From assembly GCF_943193215.1 (NCBI RefSeq), contig NZ_CALPDH010000025.1, positions 1 through 64,000 on the forward strand: a DNA stretch of 64,000 nucleotides, in the 5' to 3' direction. The DNA comes from Acetatifactor aquisgranensis (GTDB lineage: Bacteria > Bacillota > Clostridia > Lachnospirales > Lachnospiraceae). The notes under the pieces are model-generated. The model did not search any database. It saw only the letters and a program-made list of their open reading frames with translations, and was not told the DNA's origin. This document shows positions 7,064 to 14,775 of the stretch, piece after piece (position 1 is the first letter of the stretch; each line of letters opens with the position of its first letter). The translations under genes were made by a program, and so were the position numbers.

Positions 7064-8128
7064 ATAGACGAAAAAATCCTCTCTCTGCGCATGGAGCGCC
7101 AGTGTCTCCTTCGAAAAGCGGACGAAACCGAATACATAGCCCTGTACCGGGATACCCAGCCCGGGCAGAACGTATACTGGCACGGCTTCGGGGAACCTCC
7201 CGTCCTCTCCTTCCGCGCCGCTTTCGACGACATGGAGTTCAACCGGCAGCGCCAGCTGCAGCGGAAGCTTGTGAAAGGGCGGTTTGCGGGCGGCAACCTG
7301 GGATGGGTCATGGCCGAGGACATGGAGCTGTTCGCCTGCCTATACCGCAAGCCCCTGACCCGCCCCACCCCCCAGCAGTCGGAAGTCCTCACCCTCATCG
7401 AAAACGCCGGCCCTTTCAACATCCAGCAGCTCAAGGAAGAGACCGGATTGCTGGTGAAACAGATCACCCCCATCCTGCACCGGCTCCAGGAAGCCTTTCT
7501 GCTCTACGAAGACCAGTATGACGGAGAATGGGACAGGGGATGGTATCGATTCGCGGAGATGTTCCCTGACGTGGACACCCAGAGATACAGCAAAACGGAG
7601 GCTTTGAAAATCCTGCTCCAGCGGTTCGCCTACCGAACCGTATGGTTCGATGCCGCCATGGCAAAAGCCTTCTACCGGGTACCCGAAAAGGAAATCCGAA
7701 ACGCCGCAGCCAGCCTGGTGTCAGAGGGCATCCTAATCCCCCGGGAATCCGGTTACCTACTGAAAAGCGACGAAGCCCTCCTGCGGGACTATGCGCCCAG
7801 GGACATCCGCTCCGTCTACGCCCTCCATCGGAACGATTTCCTCTACAAAATTCACGAGCCCGCCCTGAAGCAGATGGCCAGGAATCTGACCGACGGCCTG
7901 CCCTACGACTGCGAGCCCCTACAGTACCTGCTGATAGACGGCCGGTTCCACGGTGCCGCGGCAGGCCATTTCCGCTACGGCCCCTACGACCTGAACGACA
8001 TCGTCTGCGACCTGCCCGACGCGGAAAACCGCCGGGAAGAAATCCTCCAGGCCGTCCTGGCCGAGAACCCGGGCGGACAGCCGAAACGGTTCCTGGGAAA
8101 AGACCTTTCGCCCCAAAACAACCTGTAG
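7064..8128 (+). CDS. AlkZ-related winged-helix protein, start codon possibly mutated
   Basis: About 345-354 residues resembling the AlkZ-related/winged-helix (HTH_42) family of DNA-glycosylase relatives: N-terminal NVYWHGFGEPP and LVKGRFAGGNLGW, a helix-turn-helix near LKEETGLLVKQITPILHRL, and C-terminal PRDIRSVYALHRNDFLYKIH. ATG 7091 has no ribosome site. GGAAG at 7052-7056 lies 7 nt before an in-frame ATA at 7064-7066, and the translation from there (IDEKILSLRMERQC) continues family-like sequence. So the original start was probably ATG, now ATA; expression may be reduced or begin at 7091. Glycosylase activity is not shown by any motif I can verify. Confidence 0.6.
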   Translation: MDEKILSLRMERQCLLRKADETEYIALYRDTQPGQNVYWHGFGEPPVLSFRAAFDDMEFNRQRQLQRKLVKGRFAGGNLGWVMAEDMELFACLYRKPLTRPTPQQSEVLTLIENAGPFNIQQLKEETGLLVKQITPILHRLQEAFLLYEDQYDGEWDRGWYRFAEMFPDVDTQRYSKTEALKILLQRFAYRTVWFDAAMAKAFYRVPEKEIRNAAASLVSEGILIPRESGYLLKSDEALLRDYAPRDIRSVYALHRNDFLYKIHEPALKQMARNLTDGLPYDCEPLQYLLIDGRFHGAAAGHFRYGPYDLNDIVCDLPDAENRREEILQAVLAENPGGQPKRFLGKDLSPQNNL

Positions 8129-8168
8129 TCTGCCCCATACCCGCTTTTGCATAAAGGCTCCATCAGCT

Positions 8169-8936
8169 TTACCTGGAACGCCCCCGAACCACATCCTCCA
8201 CCACGCCGCGAATCAGCTCCAGCAGCGCCGGTTCCGCCCGCTCCCCCGGTGCCAGCGCAGTCTGCGGCACATAGGAAATCCCCCGCACTTCCCTCCCGGT
8301 CAGCGTCCCATACCAGGTCAGGGCCAGGGCGTATCTGCCGTACAGGTAACTCATGTGGAAGCCGTCCCTGCAGAGGGACAGTCCCCCTGTCTCATACCGG
8401 AAAGGCTCTTCTTTCCGCAGCCTCTGGATGACATCGCCAGAGGGAATCAGCGGAACCCCCACCCGGGCCGCAGCCGTCTCATAGGCATGGCTCAGACGCC
8501 GGAACATTTCCCGCTGGTCGTTATTGTACCTTGGGAAATTGCCATGGGTGCTGTCTATCTCATAAGCCCAGGTCTTGTGCAGCAAAATCCTTGCTGCCGG
8601 GCACCGCTCTTTCAGATATCCCGCCATCTTGCTCAAAAAAGGCTCATAAGTATCCGGCCATCCGCTGTCATGGCTGGCCTGCTGGGTCACGATGAAGTCC
8701 CACTCTTCTTCCGCCAGCGCCTGTGAAATGGACACATAGCGCTCTTCCGACTCCCCGTTCAGCTCATACAGATACGCCGTCTCGTCCGCCTGAATGTTGC
8801 TCCAGTGCCGCTCCAGGCTGCAGCCGCCGATATACAGATTGACCACCTTCATCTCCGCCCCGTCCGATGCCCCGATTTTGTGCAGATAATGGGTGGCATC
8901 CTGTGAGAAACTGTTCCCGATTGCCAGAATCTTCAT
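8169..8936 (-). CDS. DUF4886 domain-containing protein (SGNH-like)
   Basis: A 255-residue protein whose N terminus KILAIGNSFSQDATHYLHK carries the GNSFS motif of DUF4886 proteins, an SGNH-hydrolase-like fold in which that Ser is the presumed nucleophile. IVTQQASHDSG near residue 85 and GFHMSYLYGRYALAL near 200 give the candidate Asn/Gln and Asp-x-x-His-type positions. No signal peptide, so cytoplasmic. ATG 8934-8936 is preferred to a TTG one codon earlier. In gut bacteria such proteins often occur with glycan genes, but here neighbours are unrelated and the substrate is unknown. Confidence 0.7.
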   Translation of the reverse strand: MKILAIGNSFSQDATHYLHKIGASDGAEMKVVNLYIGGCSLERHWSNIQADETAYLYELNGESEERYVSISQALAEEEWDFIVTQQASHDSGWPDTYEPFLSKMAGYLKERCPAARILLHKTWAYEIDSTHGNFPRYNNDQREMFRRLSHAYETAAARVGVPLIPSGDVIQRLRKEEPFRYETGGLSLCRDGFHMSYLYGRYALALTWYGTLTGREVRGISYVPQTALAPGERAEPALLELIRGVVEDVVRGRSR

Positions 8937-9071
8937 CAATTTTCTTTCCCTTTCTAATCCGGTTTCTATCTCAGTTCTATATCCGGTTCTCTTCCATAAA
9001 ATCCAATCAGCATCTCCATTATAAACTATCTCCCCGGGAATTACAATCTCTATTTCAACATGGCCCCGTAG

Positions 9072-9101
9072 TTGACAAACCAGACCCCCCTTACGTATAA
9101 T
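9072..9101 (+). promoter_or_regulatory. sigma-A type promoter of chemoreceptor gene
   Basis: TTGACA at 9072-9077 and TATAAT at 9096-9101 with an 18-nt spacer, 42 nt before the chemoreceptor ATG. Both hexamers match consensus exactly, so the gene is probably expressed by the housekeeping sigma factor. Confidence 0.85.
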
Positions 9102-9142
9102 ATAAGAAACACTATATCTTATACATAGGAGGGTAAGATAAC

Positions 9143-11116
9143 ATGAAAAGCATTCGCACCAAAATCACCTTATGCCTCATCGTGACAGTGGTGTCAGCTT
9201 TGGTGGCCGCGGGACTTTCCGGCATCATTCCCAATTACCACAGCACCATCGACACCGTGGACCACATGATGAGCGAGACCGCAGTCCTTGCCGCGGAGCG
9301 CGTGGAACAGGAAATGTCGGCATACAAGAACGTAGCCATGGACACAGGCTGCATTCCCCAGCTGTCCGATCCGGAAGCATCGGTGGAGGAGAAAAAATCC
9401 ATCATCGACGAACGCTGCGCCATGCATAATTTCCAGCGCGGCAACATCATCGGCCCGGACGGCATCAGCATCTTCGACGGAAAGGACTATTCTGACCGAA
9501 ATTACGTACAGCAGGCCCTGCAGGGCAATATCTATGTGTCGGAACCGCTGATCAGCAAGATCACCGGAGAACTGTCCATCATGGTGGCGGCTCCCCTGTA
9601 CGCTGACGGAATCTACGGCTCCTCCATCGTAGGCGTGGTATACTTCGTGCCCCCTGAGACTTTCCTGAACGACATCGTGTCTTCCATCCAGATCGGAGAG
9701 AACAGCAGGGCCTATATGATCAACAAATCCGGCGACACCATCGCCGACATCACCCTGGACACCATCACCGTCCAGAATATCGAAGCCGAAGCGGTCAGCG
9801 ACTCCTCCCTGAAAGACCTGGCGGCCATCCACGAATCCATGCGCCAGGGCGAAAACGGATTCGGCAGCTATGACGGCACCACAGGGAAAATGTTCATGGC
9901 CTACGCCCCCGTGAACGGCACGGACGGCTGGAGCATCGCCGTCACCGCGCCCCAGATGAATTACCTGGCCTCCACCTACAACGGCATGGTGCTCAATATC
10001 CTGGTGATGGCGGGCGGCGTGCTGATTTCCGTCGTGGTGGCCCTGCTGCTGGCAGGCAGCATCAGCAAGCCCATGAAAGCCTGCGCGAAGCGGATGCAGC
10101 TGCTGGTAGAGGGCGACCTGGCCACTCCCATGCCCCAGATCCGCAGCAAGGACGAGACCGGCATGCTGGCCAATTCCACCGCCGCCCTGGTGACGGGGCT
10201 GGCCACTGTCATCAATGACATCAGCTATCTGCTGACCCAGCTTGCGGGCCAGAACCTGGATGTCCGCACCGAACATGAGGAAGTCTATGTGGGAAGCTTC
10301 CGGGACATCCTGCTGGCCATGCGCCATATGAAACAGGAGCTGAGCCAAATCATCCGTCAGGTGAACGGCTCCGCCAACCAGGTGGCCTCCGCCAGCAGCC
10401 AGCTCTCCTCCAGCGCCCAGACCCTGAGCCAGGGCACCGTGGAGCAGGCCAGCGCCGTAGAGGAACTGGCCACACAGGTCACCGAGATATCCTCCCAGGC
10501 CAAGCATACCGCCGGCAATGCTCTGGATGTCCGCGAACAGACCCATCAGGCCGGCGAAGAAGTCTCCCAGTGCAACCGGCAGATGCAGAAGCTGATGGAC
10601 TCCATGGACAAGATACAGAACTGCTCCAACGAAATCGGCAAGATACTGAAGACCATCGAAGACATCGCGTTCCAGACCAATATCCTGGCCCTGAACGCAG
10701 CCGTGGAAGCCGCCAGGGCGGGCAGCGCGGGAAAAGGCTTCGCCGTGGTGGCGGAGGAGGTGCGCAGCCTGGCCGGAAAGTCCGCGGAAGCTTCCCGGAA
10801 TACCTCCGTCCTGATTCATCGTTCCTCGGACGCGGTGAACGAGGGCTCCGTCATCGCCAGAGAGACTGCCAATATCCTGTCAGAGGTGGTGGACAGCATC
10901 CAGTCCGTGGTGGAGGCCATCGATGGCATTGCCAACATCGCCAACGAGCAGTCCGATGCCGTCTGGCAGGTCTCCGAGGGCATCAACCAGATATCCACGG
11001 TAGTGCAGAGCAACAGTTCCACGGCTCAGGAGGGCGCCTCCGCCAGCGAACAGCTCTCCACAGAGGCCGCCGGGCTGAAGCAGCTGGTAGAGCAGTTCAG
11101 ATTGCCTACAGACTGA
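9143..11116 (+). CDS. methyl-accepting chemotaxis protein
   Basis: A 657-residue transmembrane receptor. Order: TM1 (residues about 8-28), periplasm-facing dCache-type sensor (about 33-275), TM2 (MVLNILVMAGGVLISVVVALLL, about 280-305), HAMP (306-360) and a cytoplasmic signalling domain. The hairpin tip carries the hallmark AFQTNILALNAAVEAARAGS, contacting CheA/CheW. AGGAGGG at 9127-9133 precedes ATG by 9 nt. It is monocistronic: strong promoter before it, intrinsic terminator after it, no che genes in the window. Ligand unknown; dCache sensors commonly bind amino acids or small organic acids. Confidence 0.92.
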   Translation: MKSIRTKITLCLIVTVVSALVAAGLSGIIPNYHSTIDTVDHMMSETAVLAAERVEQEMSAYKNVAMDTGCIPQLSDPEASVEEKKSIIDERCAMHNFQRGNIIGPDGISIFDGKDYSDRNYVQQALQGNIYVSEPLISKITGELSIMVAAPLYADGIYGSSIVGVVYFVPPETFLNDIVSSIQIGENSRAYMINKSGDTIADITLDTITVQNIEAEAVSDSSLKDLAAIHESMRQGENGFGSYDGTTGKMFMAYAPVNGTDGWSIAVTAPQMNYLASTYNGMVLNILVMAGGVLISVVVALLLAGSISKPMKACAKRMQLLVEGDLATPMPQIRSKDETGMLANSTAALVTGLATVINDISYLLTQLAGQNLDVRTEHEEVYVGSFRDILLAMRHMKQELSQIIRQVNGSANQVASASSQLSSSAQTLSQGTVEQASAVEELATQVTEISSQAKHTAGNALDVREQTHQAGEEVSQCNRQMQKLMDSMDKIQNCSNEIGKILKTIEDIAFQTNILALNAAVEAARAGSAGKGFAVVAEEVRSLAGKSAEASRNTSVLIHRSSDAVNEGSVIARETANILSEVVDSIQSVVEAIDGIANIANEQSDAVWQVSEGINQISTVVQSNSSTAQEGASASEQLSTEAAGLKQLVEQFRLPTD

Positions 11117-11120
11117 ACAT

Positions 11121-11158
11121 AAAGCGCTGTGAGAGTCTCCCTCCCACAGCGCTTTTTT
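11121..11158 (+). terminator. intrinsic terminator after chemoreceptor
   Basis: AAAGCGCTGTG pairs with CACAGCGCTTT around a 13-nt loop and is followed by a T-run. The A-tract on the other side could also let it stop transcripts arriving on the minus strand from deoB. Confidence 0.85.
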
Positions 11159-11269
11159 CGGCCTGACGCACTATCATAGAGAAAGCCTGCCAGTCCCTGT
11201 TCCCCATATCCTGTTCCGGGTTTCGTTTTCCATACTTCTGACCATGCTTCTGACCAGTCTGCCGTACCT

Positions 11270-12466
11270 TTATTGCAGCTGCCCCAATATGGAGCTTCCA
11301 ATGGTCCCCTCCGGCATCGCCACCCCGAAGTTGTCCGCAATCGTGGCCCCTGTCACCGCGAAGGTCTGCGTATCCTCCAGCCTGCCGCTGCCCTGGAAGG
11401 ACGGCGAATATGCCAGGAACGGCACCTTTTCCCTGGTGTGGTCGGTTCCCGTATGGGTGGGGTCGTTCCCATGGTCGGCCGTGAGAATCAGCAGATCGTC
11501 CTCCCGGAGAAGCGGCATCAGCTCCCCCAGCTTCTCATCGAATTTCTCCAGTTCCCGGGCATACCCCACCACATTCCGGCGATGACCCCACAGCGCGTCG
11601 AAATCCACCAGATTCACATAGCAGAGCCCTCTGAACTGCCGCTTCGCGATCTCGATGGTCTGCTCCATGCCGTGTACCGAGCTTTTGGATTTGTTGGACT
11701 CCGTAAGGCCCTCCCCGTCAAAAATATCGAAAATCTTACCCACAGATATCACATCCAGACCTGCGTCCTTCAGGGCGTTCAGGGCTGTCCTTCCGTAGGG
11801 CTTCAGGGCATAGTCATGGCGGTTGCTGGTGCGCTTGAACTCTCCCCGCTTCTTTCCCAGGTAAGGCCTGGCAATCACCCGCCCTACCTTCCACTCGTCC
11901 CTCATGGTCAGCTCCCGGGCAATCTCGCAGCAGCGGTACAGCTCCTCCAGCCCGAAAGTCTCCTCGTTTCCGCAGATCTGCAGTACGGAATCCGCAGAAG
12001 TATAGACGATCATGGCCCCGGTGGCAATCTCCTCTTCCCCCAGCTCCTCCAGGATTTCCGTGCCGCTGGCGCTCTTGTTCCCGATGATTCTGCGGCCCGT
12101 CCTGGCGGACAGCTCCTCTATCAGCTCCCTGGGGAACCCTGTCTCCGTAAATGTCTGAAAAGGCTTCGTGATATGCAGCCCCATCATCTCCCAGTGCCCT
12201 GTCATGGTGTCCTTTCCGGCGCTGGCCTCCTTCATCTTCAGGAAATATCCCAGCGGCTTCTCCACCGGTTCCACCTGGCGCAGCGGATGGAGGTTTGCCA
12301 TTCCTAACTTCTGCAGATTCGGAATGACGAAGCTGTCCACATTTTGGGAGATATGACCCAGGGTGTCCGTCCCGGCATCCCCATAGGCGGCTGCATCCTC
12401 CAGCGCGCCCACGCCCAAAGAATCAATGACAATGGCGAAAATCCTGTTGTACTTTCTCTCGCTCAT
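11270..12466 (-). CDS. deoB: phosphopentomutase
   Basis: A 398-residue enzyme interconverting (deoxy)ribose 1-phosphate and 5-phosphate in nucleoside salvage. It belongs to the alkaline phosphatase superfamily: metal-binding IVIDSLGVGALEDA at the N terminus, DTMTGHWEMMGL with the phosphorylated Thr near residue 90, and C-terminal TADHGNDPTHTGTDHTRE supplying the second metal site. Length is typical. AAAGGCGG precedes the ATG. It is single here, without the usual nucleoside phosphorylase neighbour. Confidence 0.95.
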   Translation of the reverse strand: MSERKYNRIFAIVIDSLGVGALEDAAAYGDAGTDTLGHISQNVDSFVIPNLQKLGMANLHPLRQVEPVEKPLGYFLKMKEASAGKDTMTGHWEMMGLHITKPFQTFTETGFPRELIEELSARTGRRIIGNKSASGTEILEELGEEEIATGAMIVYTSADSVLQICGNEETFGLEELYRCCEIARELTMRDEWKVGRVIARPYLGKKRGEFKRTSNRHDYALKPYGRTALNALKDAGLDVISVGKIFDIFDGEGLTESNKSKSSVHGMEQTIEIAKRQFRGLCYVNLVDFDALWGHRRNVVGYARELEKFDEKLGELMPLLREDDLLILTADHGNDPTHTGTDHTREKVPFLAYSPSFQGSGRLEDTQTFAVTGATIADNFGVAMPEGTIGSSILGQLQ

Positions 12467-12633
12467 TTTTTACCGCCTTTCCGAATTCCGGATTACAGGA
12501 ATTCAAATGCTTAAAATCATTATAAGCCATTTTCAGCGGGAACACAATCCTGATTTCAGACATCGCCCGCCAGCACTAACACATCGGCACGGAAACATTG
12601 GCATTGGTAGAATATATCCATGAGACAAACAAA

Positions 12634-12662
12634 TAGACAAAACCGGCAAATCAGTATATAAT
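12634..12662 (+). promoter_or_regulatory. promoter for DUF1266 gene
   Basis: TAGACA at 12634-12639 and TATAAT at 12657-12662 with a 17-nt spacer, about 100 nt upstream of the DUF1266 gene. The rest of the 12467-12760 gap shows no gene. Confidence 0.6.
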
Positions 12663-12760
12663 CATTTACAGGGCCGCGGCAAAGTTCCAGCCGTTTTCGT
12701 TCTGTTCTGGCCTTTTTCTCTGGAAAGAAAATAAGCATACACGCAACCGGAGGTCTTCAG

Positions 12761-14020
12761 ATGTCATCCACAAGATACAAAATATCCAACAGGAACATAT
12801 ACGGATTCAAAATCAACCTGCCACAGACCATCCTGCTGCTTCCCGTCATGATGGCGCTGGCGCTGCTGGTGGAATTCGCCCTGGGGCCGATTCTGTATCA
12901 ATTCTACGCAAAAGATGCCGCCCTGGAAGAAAACGCTGTCGGAAACGAAGCCGGACAGGATATCCCCGTCGCGTCCTCTATCGCAGACATGGAGACCCTG
13001 GGCGCCTTCACTTTGATTGTAAAGGGAGTCGTCATCAACAATGACACAGTCCGCAGCGGAAACGAAATCTACCATCGAGTCCAGCTGCCCAGCGGCGAAA
13101 AAGTCATCGCGCACATCAACAAAAAAGCCATCCAGGACACCGATGAGCCCGGCGTTTACCGTATGCCCGCAGGCACCTGGAAGGAGTGGGATCCCCCTGC
13201 GGAAGTCATGATATTCGAGGATTTTCTGGCTTCCACGGATCACTATGTGGACATGTACGGGGACTATGTGCCGGTGCTGACAGAGGACAGCTACACCAGA
13301 GCCCTGGGCATGAAAGCTTCTGTGTGGATTTACGTCATTATCCTTTTGCTTTACCGTACAATCGGGGTGCGGCGCTGGCGTTTCGCCCCCGCCCTTTTCT
13401 GGAAAAGGGATCCTCTGCTGCCCCGGAACGACCTGGAATGCTGGTGCGCCTCCACCTTTGCCATCTGGGCCCACTCCTTTGACATGCTGGAGGGCTGGCC
13501 TTTGATTACGGGAGCCCACGGAAGCCGGAAAGTAGTCTCCAATTTCCGGAATGTGTCCCTGGAGGAACAATGGGACATCCACAACAGACAGCAGGGCCTG
13601 GAGACTGTGCATGAGCTGGTGGACAGACATGCCGGGCGGCTGGACACCTTGCACCCGGGCTGGGATCTGTGCCGTGCCACCCAGCTTCTGGGAATGATGT
13701 ATCTGGTGAAAATGATAGACAGGGAGGAATTGGACCAGGAATTCAGCAGAGCCGGAAGAGTCATCCAGCAGCAGTTCCACTCCTGGGACGAGATGGCGGA
13801 AAGCTATCTGGGCGGCTACGAGGCCTGGCTGGCAAGGACAGGCCATGCGGACGCGGCCCAGGCAGCCGCAAGGCGCAGAAATATTTTCCTGAATTTAAAA
13901 GCGAATCCCGACGGACCCTATTCAGTGCCATGGCAGACGAACCTGGCCTGGACGCCGGGCAGCAAAGGCGAACGGACAGTGGTGAAAAGGGTCCTGTTCC
14001 GCTATCGCCCGCCGGCGTAA
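12761..14020 (+). CDS. membrane protein with DUF1266 domain
   Basis: A 419-residue protein: N-terminal helix ILLLPVMMALALLVEFAL (about residues 23-40), an outside region to about 190, a second helix WIYVIILLLYRTIG, then a cytoplasmic DUF1266 domain (about 225-400) with LECWCASTFAIWAHSFDMLE and WDLCRATQLLGMMYLVKMID. DUF1266 proteins are helical and uncharacterised. GGAGG at 12750-12754 precedes the ATG. A fragmentary J-domain gene follows 30 nt downstream. Function unknown. Confidence 0.7.
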   Translation: MSSTRYKISNRNIYGFKINLPQTILLLPVMMALALLVEFALGPILYQFYAKDAALEENAVGNEAGQDIPVASSIADMETLGAFTLIVKGVVINNDTVRSGNEIYHRVQLPSGEKVIAHINKKAIQDTDEPGVYRMPAGTWKEWDPPAEVMIFEDFLASTDHYVDMYGDYVPVLTEDSYTRALGMKASVWIYVIILLLYRTIGVRRWRFAPALFWKRDPLLPRNDLECWCASTFAIWAHSFDMLEGWPLITGAHGSRKVVSNFRNVSLEEQWDIHNRQQGLETVHELVDRHAGRLDTLHPGWDLCRATQLLGMMYLVKMIDREELDQEFSRAGRVIQQQFHSWDEMAESYLGGYEAWLARTGHADAAQAAARRRNIFLNLKANPDGPYSVPWQTNLAWTPGSKGERTVVKRVLFRYRPPA

Positions 14021-14050
14021 TTTGGAAAATTTTGCAGAGGATCGCCTGAC

Positions 14051-14273
14051 ATGACAGAAAAAGAAACCTACCGAATCCTTGGCCTCCCACAGGATACCAA
14101 ACCGGATGACGTCAAAAAAGATACTGGCAGATGATTACCCGGGTACACCCGGACATAAGCTGTATTTGAAAAACCAATCCGGAAAGGAACTGGGCTCTCT
14201 CTCTTTTTCGGATGACCGTTTGTATTATGTGGTTGTACCGCTATTTGAGCAGAAGCGGGTTCAGATAAAATAG
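14051..14273 (+). pseudogene. J-domain (DnaJ-like) protein remnant with frameshift
   Basis: ATG 14051 opens TYRILGLPQDTKPDDVKK, the first helices of a J-domain. The frame then shifts at the A6 tract at 14114-14119: one added A would give RYWQMITRVHPD, containing the diagnostic HPD motif. As written the zero frame stops at 14132-14134. The HPD frame itself soon stops (ISCI*), and a third frame continues to 14273. So the gene carries at least a one-base loss plus later damage. The J-domain identity is secure; the full protein is not recoverable. Confidence 0.6.
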
Positions 14274-14330
14274 AGGCCGCGGAAAACCAAAGTTCCGCTC
14301 TCATGTCAGATGGCGGCGTCCGGGGAATCT

Positions 14331-14549
14331 CTACGTCCCCCGGGCACCCTTTTGGCAAATTTCATAGAACTCCTGCCAGTTATGATACCTGTACTTTTCC
14401 GCATCATACCATACAGGCGCCTCCAGGAACAGGCTCTTGTATAAAATTTTCCAGGAGAAAGAAATCTCCCCATAAGGACATGGCACAACGGCTCTGACTT
14501 CATCCACATCCTCAGGTATGCAGGGCTGAATCCTGATGCTCCTTTACCC
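14331..14549 (-). pseudogene. reading-frame fragment, possibly glycosidase C-terminus
   Basis: A minus-strand frame opens directly after a TAA and runs 72 codons to a TAG at 14331-14333. Its beginning (RIQPCIPEDVDEVRAVVPCP then YGEISFSW) resembles the beta-sandwich end of bacterial alpha-L-rhamnosidases or related glycosidases. The second half (WYDAEKYRYHNWQEFYEICQ) does not fit that family. It is likely a fusion of two gene ends. Identification is tentative. Confidence 0.3.
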
Positions 14550-14606
14550 CGGCGTCACTGGCTATTCTATTGGTTTATTTTGACCTTTTGTACAATTCTG
14601 CCCATC

Positions 14607-14646
14607 AAAAAAGCCAGCAGTCTGCAAATGACACTACTGGCTTTTT
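14607..14646 (-). terminator. bidirectional intrinsic terminator
   Basis: AAAAAAGCCAG-AGT and ACT-CTGGCTTTTT form a strong stem with A/T tracts on both sides, 130 nt past the stop of the minus-strand GH35 gene. Confidence 0.7.
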
Positions 14647-14775
14647 ATTCATTTTCTCAGATGCCATACTGTGTATACAGCATATATCGTTTTTCACTCT
14701 CCGGCCACGATTTCTATTTGTACCTTTTTTCTGAAAACCCTCAGCCAGCACAAAGACTTAAAGCAACCCACCGCC

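Noticed and set aside
9194..10819. 541-codon open frame antisense to the chemoreceptor gene
   Set aside because: It mirrors the codon structure of a high-GC gene, is Gly/His/Val-rich without domains, and has no ribosome site. Coding shadow.
14105..14135. Programmed -1 frameshift (AAAAAAG slippery site) in the J-domain gene
   Set aside because: The heptamer in the zero frame is C-AAA-AAA, not a good A-AAA-AAG site, no stimulatory stem was seen, and the shifted frame stops soon after HPD. A mutation is simpler.
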